A stretch of DNA of 64,000 nt, taken from positions 23,104 to 87,103 of the forward strand of contig NZ_FZPH01000025.1 of NCBI RefSeq assembly GCF_900188485.1, read 5' to 3'. The position numbers and the translations under genes are program-made. The notes beneath the pieces were generated by a model. That model saw only the letters and a list, made by a program, of their open reading frames with translations. It did no database searches and was not told where the DNA came from. The DNA is from Asanoa hainanensis. Its GTDB lineage: Bacteria; Actinomycetota; Actinomycetes; Mycobacteriales; Micromonosporaceae. Below, one piece after another: positions 16,188 through 24,263 of this stretch. The number at the start of each line of letters is the position of its first letter. Position 1 is the first letter of the stretch.

Positions 16188-17671
16188 CGCCGACCACCCG
16201 CCCGGGCCACCGACCGCACATCGGTTCCTCGTACCGCCATGTCCGTGTCGTACAGGTCCCACTCGTCGCCGACCAGTGTCAGCGCGACCGGAAGCCCTGG
16301 CCTCTCCCCGGTCTTGATCAGGTATTTGCCCCGGCCGGGGTGGACGCTGCCGGCGAACAGCGCCTCCGGTGCGGCCCAGGAGGACACCATTTCCCGCTCC
16401 GGCGCGGACAGCCGGGTGATCTGGTTGATCCGATCCAACTCCCGCCCCGGCAGCGCCGCCATCACCTTGATCGCGGCCCTTTCGAAGAAGCCCCTGGCCT
16501 TGGCCCGGTCCTCCTCTGTTGGCAACGCTTCGAGGTCGTCGAGACTGTGCGTGATCATGAGCGAGGCCATGCCGCGCTGACGGTTGAGCCGGGTCAGGGC
16601 GTCGGCGTGGTCGACAAGGCCGGGCGCGCCGCGTAGTGCTCTCCAGAGCTCGTCCATCACGCCGAAGAACTGCCGCCGTGGCGCGAGGCCCTGCTCGGCA
16701 AGCACGGCGGCCGCATCGACCACGCCGAACGAGTACGCCCAGGTGCACAGCATCGCCGCCGCGACGAGCTGGTCGCCGGCGGCGGCGACGTGGGAAATGT
16801 CCACCGACACCGCCGGTGCGTCCAGGTCGATCGGGGTTGTGGTCTCGGCGTCGAACACGCCCTTGAGCGAGCCTTCGCACAGCAGCGCCAGGGTGGGGAT
16901 CAACTCAGCGACCCGCCGCTGGTACTCCTCCGCCGAACCGGCCCGGGCGGCGGCCCGCAGCTCGTCCGGTCCTTCCTCGAGGAGCCCGAGAACGTCGGGC
17001 ACGGTGGGCTCACGGTCCAACCGGGCGGTCAGCACGTCTACGGTGCGGCCGAGAATGACCTCCTCCGGGTTGGTGACCCGGCCGGCGCGCACCAGGGTGC
17101 ACAGCGCGAGGAGCAGTGACAGCCGGCGGCCTCGGATCTCCAGGCGCAACCGGTCAGCGTCCGGTCCACTCATCCGCGCCAGCGCGCGTCCCAGCGGCCC
17201 GGAATCCAGCGGGTTGATCCGGTCCAAGCCGCGGCCGACCCGGATCACCTGGCCGCCCAGGTGGCTGACCAGCCGGGTGTAGTCGGGTTTGGTGTCGCCG
17301 AGGACCAGGGCCTGCGTGCCGTATCCGACCAGACCCGTGATGAGGCGTTTTGCCAACGAGCTCTTACCCACCCCTGGTTGGCCGAGGAGGAACATGCCCG
17401 GGTTGGTCACCAGACCGGCGTTCAGCCAGGCCAGCGGGTCGAGGCAGAGGACCTCGCCCCACAACATGTGCCTTCCGATGGGCACGCCGAGCATGGGTGA
17501 GCCGGATCCGGCCACGAAGGGGTACATCCCGCACAGCTGCACGGTCGTTCCCTGGTATTCCATTCCCGGCGCGAGGTGGCTGACTCGGCCGGCGCCGGGC
17601 ACGCGGAATCCCCATGACGGGGCGACCGGCCCGCCGGAGGGCGCGTCCACCGCGGAGTCGTATGTGGTCAT
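16184..17671 (-). CDS. virB4: VirB4-like T4SS ATPase (C-terminal motor half)
   Basis: Powers assembly of the transfer channel at the inner membrane. Walker A is GQPGVGKSS (97-105), a TrbE/VirB4-type LVLGDTKPDYTRLV strand follows, and Walker B is QFFGVMDELWRAL. The MASLMITHSLDDLEALP segment is also typical. At 495 aa it lacks the roughly 300-residue N-terminal domain of classic VirB4. The SCO6880-like gene just downstream may supply that part. The start ATG 17671 follows GTGAGGAG; the gap to the downstream gene is 19 nt on the 3' side of that gene's start order, and it overlaps the coupling protein by 4 nt. Confidence 0.87.
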   Translation of the reverse strand: MTTYDSAVDAPSGGPVAPSWGFRVPGAGRVSHLAPGMEYQGTTVQLCGMYPFVAGSGSPMLGVPIGRHMLWGEVLCLDPLAWLNAGLVTNPGMFLLGQPGVGKSSLAKRLITGLVGYGTQALVLGDTKPDYTRLVSHLGGQVIRVGRGLDRINPLDSGPLGRALARMSGPDADRLRLEIRGRRLSLLLALCTLVRAGRVTNPEEVILGRTVDVLTARLDREPTVPDVLGLLEEGPDELRAAARAGSAEEYQRRVAELIPTLALLCEGSLKGVFDAETTTPIDLDAPAVSVDISHVAAAGDQLVAAAMLCTWAYSFGVVDAAAVLAEQGLAPRRQFFGVMDELWRALRGAPGLVDHADALTRLNRQRGMASLMITHSLDDLEALPTEEDRAKARGFFERAAIKVMAALPGRELDRINQITRLSAPEREMVSSWAAPEALFAGSVHPGRGKYLIKTGERPGLPVALTLVGDEWDLYDTDMAVRGTDVRSVARAGGRR

Positions 17672-17690
17672 CGGTAGCTCCTCACACCGG

Positions 17691-19178
17691 TCAGCGGGGC
17701 CACTGGGTGGCCAGTTGCGGTGGGCAGATTCCGCACGGAAGGGTGGTCACGAACCCTGCGGCCTGGCTGGCCCACAGCCGCCGCAGTCGGATCTTGGCGA
17801 CCTCGGCGCGGGACTCGACGTCGGCGATGGCTCGACCGAGCTCGGCCTTGTCGGTCACGGTGACCGTGACGAACATCGACATCAGCCCGACGCCTGAGCC
17901 GGCGGCTTCCTCCTGGGCCGCGCGCAGTGCGCGGTCCTTGTCCGCGCGGTCGCGGGCGTTCTCGTCGCGCTTCTGGGCCGCTCGCAATGCGTCGCGGAAC
18001 GCCGCGGCGTTGACCTCCCGCTCGACGATGGTGGCCGCCTGCCCGGCGGAGAACGGGCGGTATACCAGGCTGACCCGCTTGGGATAGGGGCCGGGGGCGA
18101 GCAGCCGGGACAGTACGTCGGCGTGTACCTGCGCCCGCGGGGCCTCGTGCCACGCCCACGACACGCTCCAGCCCGAGTCGTGCTGGTAGTGGTCGTAGTG
18201 CTCTTCGGCCGCGACCGGCCCGGCCGTGTCCCAGTCCAGCCAACGGCCCGGATTCGAGTCGCCGCCGCTGACCAGCCGTGCCACGTCGCCACGCGCCAGC
18301 GGGTCGTAGGCGGTGCGCACGGTCGCGGTGAGGTCTTGGGCGGTGGCCCGACCCAGCACGGTCACCCCGCAGCTGCCGAGTGAGTCCATCAGGCCCGGCA
18401 GGGTCCGGCCGATCTCCGCGACGGACTCGTCGAGGTTGCGGGGCCGGGCAGGGGAGTGGGCGGGGTCGAAGGTGACCGTCACCCGGGTCTCGACATCGGC
18501 GGCCGCCGCCGGGCTCGTCTCGACCAGCTGTGCGAGCACCCGCCGGGCGGATGCTGGAGCGTTCGGGGCGACGCGCCGGGCGACGTAGTCAGCCAACCGT
18601 GACCCGGACGCTGGCGCGGTGTCCACCGTGATGGTCACCCACCGCACGATCGGCAGATATCCGAGCGAGGACAGCCACCCACCCCAGTTCGACACCCACG
18701 ACGTCGCCTGATCGCGGTCGACCAGCCACGTCGACGTCGCCGCCGTCCGAACGGTGGCCGTCATCGTGCCGACCCGCTTGTGCCAGACGAGCCCGAAGTC
18801 CCCGGCAGGGTCGGTGACGGCGAGCAGCGTGGTGGGGGCCAGCAGCCCGGGTAGCCGCCAAGCCTGGGCATGAGCCACCGTCACACCGGATCGATACGAC
18901 GTGTAGCCACGTGCCGATCCCCACCCCCATCGGACCCGCTGCAGCACTCCATGCAGCAGCGGTACGCCATCCCAGCGAAGAACGGTTCCACCGATGATCA
19001 ACAGTGCGGGCCCGGCCGCGATCGCCAGAGCGGTCGGACTCAGCGAGGCGGAGATGATCAGTACGGTGAGGGCGATGAGCACCAGCAATGTCTGCCCGGA
19101 GCCCAGGCCCATCAGCCCCATACCCCGGCTGCGCCGCCACCCGCCGTACGTGCGTACCTGGCCGTCAGTTGACGTCAT
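17691..19178 (-). CDS. SCO6880-family conjugation protein (VirB3/VirB4 N-terminal-like)
   Basis: Two closely spaced N-terminal membrane segments (about residues 28-65), then a large soluble domain. Features recalled from the SCO6880 family are the VRTYGGWRRSRGMGL start, ARGYTSYRSGV, and the LRRLWASQAAGFVTTLPCGI end. The C-terminal end resembles the end of the VirB4 N-terminal domain, which closes with a gyrating F-x-x-x-LP pattern. I therefore infer it combines VirB3-like anchors with the missing VirB4 N-terminus. ATG at 19178, seven nt after the TrbL stop. 495 aa, normal for the family. Confidence 0.8.
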   Translation of the reverse strand: MTSTDGQVRTYGGWRRSRGMGLMGLGSGQTLLVLIALTVLIISASLSPTALAIAAGPALLIIGGTVLRWDGVPLLHGVLQRVRWGWGSARGYTSYRSGVTVAHAQAWRLPGLLAPTTLLAVTDPAGDFGLVWHKRVGTMTATVRTAATSTWLVDRDQATSWVSNWGGWLSSLGYLPIVRWVTITVDTAPASGSRLADYVARRVAPNAPASARRVLAQLVETSPAAAADVETRVTVTFDPAHSPARPRNLDESVAEIGRTLPGLMDSLGSCGVTVLGRATAQDLTATVRTAYDPLARGDVARLVSGGDSNPGRWLDWDTAGPVAAEEHYDHYQHDSGWSVSWAWHEAPRAQVHADVLSRLLAPGPYPKRVSLVYRPFSAGQAATIVEREVNAAAFRDALRAAQKRDENARDRADKDRALRAAQEEAAGSGVGLMSMFVTVTVTDKAELGRAIADVESRAEVAKIRLRRLWASQAAGFVTTLPCGICPPQLATQWPR

Positions 19179-19185
19179 CGGATCC

Positions 19186-20586
19186 TCACCCGTCCTTCGT
19201 GGAGGTGGACATCGCCCCAGCGGCGCTGTCGGCGGCGGCGCGAGATGTCTTGGCGGCCGCGCCGACCGCGACGACCGCGCCGGCGACGATGGGGGCCGCC
19301 GGGCCCGTCGCGGCGGAAGCCGCGACACCCGCGCTGGTCGCGGCGCCAGTGGTCGCTCCCGCGCCGGCGCCGGCCGCCGCGGCGCCCGTCGTGGCCCCGG
19401 TCGTGGCTGCGGTGCCTGAGCCGCTGGCAGACGTAACGCTGGCGACCTTGCCGGAGCTGACATCCCCCTGGAACACCGGCGGTCTCGCCCCGCCGCCGGT
19501 GCCAGAGATTGGCCCCGGGCCAGGGCTCGGGGCAGATGGCGGACCGAGACCCGAGCCATTGCCCCGGTCGAAGGTGTCGCTGAGGTAGCGGGCGTGCTCA
19601 TTGACGCCCGAGCCACCACCAGAGCCGCGCATTGAGGCGGCGGCGTGCATACCGGCCGCGCCGGCAGTGGCAAGCATGCCCAGTCCGCCGCCCCCGCTCT
19701 GGAGCGATCCGACAGTCCAGTTGAAGAACCTGAGCAGCACCGGGAGCGCCACCAGGGCGGCGACCATCATCGCCAAGCCGAACAGGAGAATGCGCGGGTC
19801 ATTGGAGTTGTTCTCGCCCGTCATCCAGATCATCACCGCGTAGGTGACGGCGGCGAAGTCCTTGTAGAAGATCAAGGTGAGCATCCAGGCCATGACCTTG
19901 GGCAACCAGCCGTTTGTGGCGTTGGTGAAGCTGCCGGAGGCGGCCAGCGGAGTCAGCGCGGCGAGGATCAGGACCGCGCCGTCGCGGAAGAGCATGAGGA
20001 TTGCCTGGATGAAGGCGCAGATCATCGCGATGAAGCTGATCAGGATGACGAGCCCGATCGGCATGCCACCGGCTGGCAGGCCGCCGGGGAGAAACGCCGG
20101 TAGGAGCAGACCTCCGAGTCGCTTGCCGAGACTCGGCTCGCCGACCGAGCCGAGCGCGAGGTTGATCACATAGGTCGCGAACCCATCGGTGCCGGCAAGC
20201 AGCAGGTTCGTGCCGAACACCCCAACGGCCGACCACAGTGCGGTGTTCCACAAGCCGCGCAGCACGTTGACCAGCGGGGCTGGCTTGCGTGAGAGCACCA
20301 TCAGCAGGCCGTTCCAGAGCATGCCGCCGGTCGCGATGATGACGGTGATCGGCAGGATGAGCGCCCGCAGGTTCGCGACCGAACTGATCGTGGCCGCGTA
20401 GGGGTCGGTGTTGCCGCGATCCGGGTACAAGCTGATCGAAGGCACCATCACCCACCAGCTCGCGGAAAGGTTGATCAGCCACTGCGCCGCAGCGACGAGC
20501 ATCTGCCCCACCTGTCCGAACATGCCGTTGGCGACGGTGTTGGCGACCTCGGCGGCGATGCACGTCGTGTCCCACGGGGTGCACAT
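19186..20586 (-). CDS. TrbL/VirB6-like polytopic channel protein
   Basis: Inner-membrane component of the mating channel. Five or more hydrophobic segments are visible between residues 25 and 300 (e.g. ALILPITVIIATGGMLW, GLVILISFIAMICAFIQAIL, ILLFGLAMMVAALVALPVLL), with the TrbL-type FRDGAVLILAALTPLAASGS loop. The last 150 residues are a Gly/Ala/Thr-rich low-complexity tail, as in many TrbL proteins. The ATG at 20586 is one nt after the upstream stop. N-terminal CTPWDTTCIAAEVAN is a short extracytoplasmic-looking segment seen in actinobacterial versions. Confidence 0.85.
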   Translation of the reverse strand: MCTPWDTTCIAAEVANTVANGMFGQVGQMLVAAAQWLINLSASWWVMVPSISLYPDRGNTDPYAATISSVANLRALILPITVIIATGGMLWNGLLMVLSRKPAPLVNVLRGLWNTALWSAVGVFGTNLLLAGTDGFATYVINLALGSVGEPSLGKRLGGLLLPAFLPGGLPAGGMPIGLVILISFIAMICAFIQAILMLFRDGAVLILAALTPLAASGSFTNATNGWLPKVMAWMLTLIFYKDFAAVTYAVMIWMTGENNSNDPRILLFGLAMMVAALVALPVLLRFFNWTVGSLQSGGGGLGMLATAGAAGMHAAASMRGSGGGSGVNEHARYLSDTFDRGNGSGLGPPSAPSPGPGPISGTGGGARPPVFQGDVSSGKVASVTSASGSGTAATTGATTGAAAAGAGAGATTGAATSAGVAASAATGPAAPIVAGAVVAVGAAAKTSRAAADSAAGAMSTSTKDG

Positions 20587-20587
20587 G

Positions 20588-21358
20588 TCAGCCTCCGTCC
20601 GCGAATCGTTTGAACCCTGCGCCGTCGGTGACCACCGAAGTCTCCGTCGACCAGTCGCCGTCAGCCGGAGCGACCAACGCCCAGTCGCCGTCGACCCACT
20701 GCAGTTCGGAGACCAGAGAGACCAAGACGGAGCCGCCAGATGCGCCCGGGCCCTCGATGAGCAGCCGTACGGTGGGTCTGTCGATGGACTCGACGTCGAC
20801 CTGGTAACCGCGGATCGTGGAGTAGAGCCGGCCGGCTGGCTCGCCGTGTGGCAGCCCGAGCTGGGCCCGCGCCTGCTGGTAGTCGTCCTCTACCCGGTCC
20901 GCGAGGGCTGCGGCATCCGGGCCGACGACCTGGTCGCGCAGGGTCGGCTCGAACACCGCGGGGCCGGCCTGCGGGCTCAGCCGCACGCTGATGTGCGCTG
21001 CGGCGAGGACCGCGCCAAATGGTGTCCGGGCGAAGCCGCGCGCACGGCCGCCCGCGCTGTCGGCCGGGCCGGCGGTCGCGGAGACCGGCACGCCGGCCCC
21101 CGCGACCGTGGTCCAGGCCACCGTGCTGGACGGTGCCGTCGACAGCGGCGCCGGGTCCGCCGGTTCCGTCGTGACGTGCAGGGCGCCGGGGCCGGCCGTG
21201 CCGGGACCGCCCTGACCCGTGGCCGTCGCCCCGGTCTGACCATTCAGCGCGACAACCAGCCCGGTCACGCCGGCGGTGATGGCCAGCAGCACGGTGCTGG
21301 CCACGACCCCGATGGCGCGGGTGCGGCGGCGGGCACGCAGTGCGATGTCGTCGGTCAT
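20588..21358 (-). CDS. VirB8-like membrane-anchored transfer protein
   Basis: Single transmembrane segment (about residues 16-38, VVASTVLLAITAGVTGLVVAL) after a basic cytoplasmic start, then an exposed domain of about 200 residues. The layout is that of VirB8/TcpC proteins: N-in, one helix, outside NTF2-like domain. The C-terminus (LVSELQWVDGDWALVAPADG) has the typical Trp-containing strand. Position between the VirB2-like and VirB6-like genes supports the role. Start ATG 21358; four nt separate it from the upstream stop. Confidence 0.7.
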   Translation of the reverse strand: MTDDIALRARRRTRAIGVVASTVLLAITAGVTGLVVALNGQTGATATGQGGPGTAGPGALHVTTEPADPAPLSTAPSSTVAWTTVAGAGVPVSATAGPADSAGGRARGFARTPFGAVLAAAHISVRLSPQAGPAVFEPTLRDQVVGPDAAALADRVEDDYQQARAQLGLPHGEPAGRLYSTIRGYQVDVESIDRPTVRLLIEGPGASGGSVLVSLVSELQWVDGDWALVAPADGDWSTETSVVTDGAGFKRFADGG

Positions 21359-21362
21359 CGCG

Positions 21363-21671
21363 TCACAGCACTGTGGATACGACGGTCGCCCCGATCGCGG
21401 CGATGGTCAGCCCGCCGAGGACCCAGGGGATGCCGGTGGCGCCGTCCACCGCCGTGGCGGACCGGTTACGTCGGCCGAGGATCATCATGCCGCCGCAGAT
21501 GAACATGCCCAGCACGCCACCGACGAGCAGCGCCCATTTGCCCCAGCCGAGGAACATGTCGGCGACCGGACCCAGCCCTGGAATCTCGGCGGGCGCTGGG
21601 TTGGGGGCCTCGCCGGGGTCCGGCGCGGCCAGATAGGCCTGTGCCGCGTCGACAATGTGGGCGATCAGCAT
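21363..21671 (-). CDS. Small two-helix membrane protein, VirB2/TrbC-like pilin candidate
   Basis: 102 aa with two hydrophobic helices (WGKWALLVGGVLGMFICGGM and WVLGGLTIAAIGATVVSTV) separated by a short basic loop (LGRRNRS). This is the shape of VirB2/TrbC pilins. The ATG at 21671 has GAAGGAG upstream. It is the first gene of the minus-strand T4SS operon, facing the divergent plus-strand operon across 188 nt (21672-21859), where both promoters should lie; I see no clear -10/-35 pair there. Confidence 0.7.
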   Translation of the reverse strand: MLIAHIVDAAQAYLAAPDPGEAPNPAPAEIPGLGPVADMFLGWGKWALLVGGVLGMFICGGMMILGRRNRSATAVDGATGIPWVLGGLTIAAIGATVVSTVL

Positions 21672-21859
21672 CTCGCACTCCTTCAATCCGGGTAGCTGGC
21701 CCGTCCTGCGGCGAGCCCGTGACCTGGACGATGTCCGCTGGTCGATAGCGGGGGAGTTGGCGACGACGTAGGTGCTGGCGCTGATGGCGTTGCGGGTAGC
21801 GCTGCCGCCCACCCTTGCCGGGTTTCGTGAGGCGATCACGACCTTGCAAGGAGGTAGGT

Positions 21860-22444
21860 ATGCGCGCGCTGCCCCGCACGGCCGCGGTCGCGACCGCGGT
21901 GGTGGTCGTCGTCGCGGCGATGGCGCTGGTGCTCGGTCCCGGCGGCGTCGACGACCGTCCGCCAACGGCCGCGACCGAGCCGTCGCCAACGCCGTTAGTA
22001 AGTCCACCGACCGACCCCGGCGCCGACTACGGCGACCCGACGCAGGTGTGCCTGCGGTTCGCGGGCGCGTTGTACCGCCACGACACCGGTATCGACGCGA
22101 GCGCCCGGGCCGCGCAGCAGCGGGCCATGGCGTACGCGACAGGACGGCTGGCCTCCGCCGTCGATGCCCAGCCGGACCGATCCGACGCCCAGTGGTCGAC
22201 CTGGCAGAGCCACCGCGCCGTGACCGACCCGACGGCCGCAAACGTGATCGACGCCGATGAGCAACCCGCAGACGGGCCCGTCGACGCCTACCGAGCGGCC
22301 CGGGTCACCTTCACCCCGGTCGGCGCCGACGGATGGTACGGCCCCGCCGAGACCTGGGTCGTCTTCTGCGTGTTGCACCGTGACGAGGGCGGCTGGCGGG
22401 TCGCCCACTACGACCTTGACGACCTCGGTCAGGCAGTTCAATGA
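21860..22444 (+). CDS. Membrane-anchored NTF2-like conjugation protein, 194 aa
   Basis: The ATG at 21860 follows AAGGAGG by five nt and excludes the longer in-frame start. An N-terminal hydrophobic anchor (AVATAVVVVVAAMALVL) is followed by a Pro/Thr linker and an outside domain. The domain starts with VCLRFAGALYRHD and ends with TWVVFCVLHRDEGGWRVAHYDL. That is the pattern of NTF2-like domains found in VirB8/TcpC-type proteins. First gene of the plus-strand operon; its stop overlaps the next start (ATGA). It could be a second VirB8-like component. Confidence 0.65.
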   Translation: MRALPRTAAVATAVVVVVAAMALVLGPGGVDDRPPTAATEPSPTPLVSPPTDPGADYGDPTQVCLRFAGALYRHDTGIDASARAAQQRAMAYATGRLASAVDAQPDRSDAQWSTWQSHRAVTDPTAANVIDADEQPADGPVDAYRAARVTFTPVGADGWYGPAETWVVFCVLHRDEGGWRVAHYDLDDLGQAVQ

Positions 22445-23553
22445 GCGGCGACCGCGAGGCCGGCCCACCGCGGGGCCTGATGCTCCTCGCCATCAGCGCG
22501 CTGGTGGTGGTCATGGTCTGCAGCTCGGGCCTGCTCGTCATCGGCGGCGCGGTCGGTGGCGGCCTGACGGCCACACCACCGCCAACCCAGGGCACGCCCC
22601 TACGACCGGACGCCCCGGTCCCACCTCAGTACCTGAGCTGGGTGCTGAAGGCGGGCGCGCTGTGCCCAGAGCTCGGCCCGGCCGAGATCGCCGCGCAGAT
22701 TGACCTCGAGTCCGGCTGGAACCGCGACGCCGTCGCCCACAACCCGGCCAGCCGCGGCGGCGACGCCATGGGCATCGCGCAGTTCCAGCAAGGCACCTGG
22801 GCCAGCTGGGGCGGGGACCGGGACCAGGACGGACGAAACTCCCCCTTCGACGCCGAGGACGCGATCCTCGCGATGGGGCACCTCATGTGCGACCTGGCCG
22901 AATGGGCCAGCCAGAACGTGGAGGCGCAGCACCTGCGCGGGGACCTTCTCGACTTGGCCTGGGCCAGCTACTTCTGCGGCCGCGGCTGCGTGCTCGCCGC
23001 CGGGGGCGTGCCTGCCGCCGGCCTCGCTCACGACTACCCGGGCAAGGTCCGTGAGCGACTCGCGAAATACGGCGCGCCCAACGCTGGTGGAGTACCGGTC
23101 GGCCCGGGCGGCTGGACCCTTCCCCTCAAGCCCGGCACCTACAGCGTCGGCAGCGGCTTCGGCAACCGCTGGGGCAGGCTGCACGCCGGCGTCGACCTGA
23201 TGGCCAAGACCGGCACCCCGATCTACGCCGCCGCCGCCGGCACCGTTCTCGACGCCGGCTGCACCAGCGCCTACTGCGACCGTCCCGGCAGCCTCAACCT
23301 GCCCGGCTGCGGGCTGCGCATCAACCTCGGCCACGCCGGCCGGATCGTCACCCGCTACTGCCACGCCGTGCGGCTCAACGTCCGCGAGGGCCAGCGGGTC
23401 GCCGCCGGGCAAATCATCGCCTGGGTCGGCTCCACCGGCCACTCATCGGGACCACATCTGCATTTCGAGGTCCACCACAGCGCACCACCGGCGAGCAACG
23501 ACAACGCCGAAAACCCGATCACCTTCCTCCGCAAGGCCGGACTGCGGCCATGA
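22441..23553 (+). CDS. Cell-wall hydrolase: lytic transglycosylase plus M23 peptidase (VirB1-like)
   Basis: Opens peptidoglycan for the transfer apparatus. One N-terminal transmembrane helix (about residues 14-42). Then a soluble lytic transglycosylase domain (AAQIDLESGWNRDA with the catalytic Glu, GIAQFQQGTW, AILAMGHLMC). Then an M23 LytM domain with HAGVDLMAKTGTPIYAAAAG and HLHFEVH (zinc-binding His, Asp and H-x-H). Both activities are on one chain, as in conjugative elements of Gram-positive bacteria. The start ATG overlaps the previous gene; its stop overlaps the next start. Confidence 0.87.
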   Translation: MSGDREAGPPRGLMLLAISALVVVMVCSSGLLVIGGAVGGGLTATPPPTQGTPLRPDAPVPPQYLSWVLKAGALCPELGPAEIAAQIDLESGWNRDAVAHNPASRGGDAMGIAQFQQGTWASWGGDRDQDGRNSPFDAEDAILAMGHLMCDLAEWASQNVEAQHLRGDLLDLAWASYFCGRGCVLAAGGVPAAGLAHDYPGKVRERLAKYGAPNAGGVPVGPGGWTLPLKPGTYSVGSGFGNRWGRLHAGVDLMAKTGTPIYAAAAGTVLDAGCTSAYCDRPGSLNLPGCGLRINLGHAGRIVTRYCHAVRLNVREGQRVAAGQIIAWVGSTGHSSGPHLHFEVHHSAPPASNDNAENPITFLRKAGLRP

Positions 23554-24263
23554 CGACCACCCCGTTGTCCCTAGCTACGCCGGCAGGAGTGACACCAATG
23601 ACGGCAACGCAAACCTTCCCCACGGCATACGCCACCGCCCGCGCCGTGGCGGCCGGCAACTGGTCACGCCGTTCGTACCTCGCGCCATCGGACCGGTTCA
23701 TCCTGGCCGTCGACACGATCTGGGCGGTGGGCTACACCACCGGCTACCGCGCCGGACACCACTGCGTCACCCGGCACGTTCACACATCCGCCCGCGCGGC
23801 TGCCCCGCAAACCCCGGCCGGCGACCCACGCCGTTGCGCCGCCGCACTCGTCGACGCTGCAGCCGAGGTGGCCGAGCGGTGCACCCCGCTCATCGCGCCC
23901 ACGCCAGCCGCCATCCTTGCCGCAGCCGAGGCCACCACCGACCCCCATCCGAACCCGGCATTGTCCTCGTGCAGCAGCGTCGTGTGGACACAGGCGCTGC
24001 GTGCCGGCGCTCTTGCGGGCATCGCCACCGCCGCCACCGACATCCTCATTGACTTCAGGATCGGCGTCGGACTCCGCGCCCTGGGCCGGGTCCGCGTGGC
24101 GGACCTGACCGCCGCTGAATGGGCGGCCGCCGTCCTCATCGACGCCAATCGGACCGCCGCGTCCACGCCCTGGATCGCCGGCGCCACCAACCCCCTGAAG
24201 TCCAGTCGGCGAGCCGACCCGACACGGGCGTCGAAGACCACGAGTATGAAGGGCGCTCTGTAA
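23550..24263 (+). CDS. Hypothetical protein, 237 aa
   Basis: Unrecognised. The ATG at 23550 overlaps the hydrolase stop; a second ATG at 23598 has a better ribosome site (AGGAG, 8 nt), so the true protein may be 16 residues shorter. Contains VGYTTGYRAGHHC and a Cys/His-rich stretch (CVTRHVH), a mostly helical Ala-rich body and a basic tail. No signal peptide or clear membrane span. Its TAA stop shares one base with the ATG of the giant gene (TAATG), so the two are coupled. Confidence 0.6.
   Translation: MTTTPLSLATPAGVTPMTATQTFPTAYATARAVAAGNWSRRSYLAPSDRFILAVDTIWAVGYTTGYRAGHHCVTRHVHTSARAAAPQTPAGDPRRCAAALVDAAAEVAERCTPLIAPTPAAILAAAEATTDPHPNPALSSCSSVVWTQALRAGALAGIATAATDILIDFRIGVGLRALGRVRVADLTAAEWAAAVLIDANRTAASTPWIAGATNPLKSSRRADPTRASKTTSMKGAL

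Noticed and set aside
14652..16580. Long plus-strand open frame across coupling protein and VirB4
   Set aside because: Opposite strand of two genes with Walker motifs and 4-nt overlaps.
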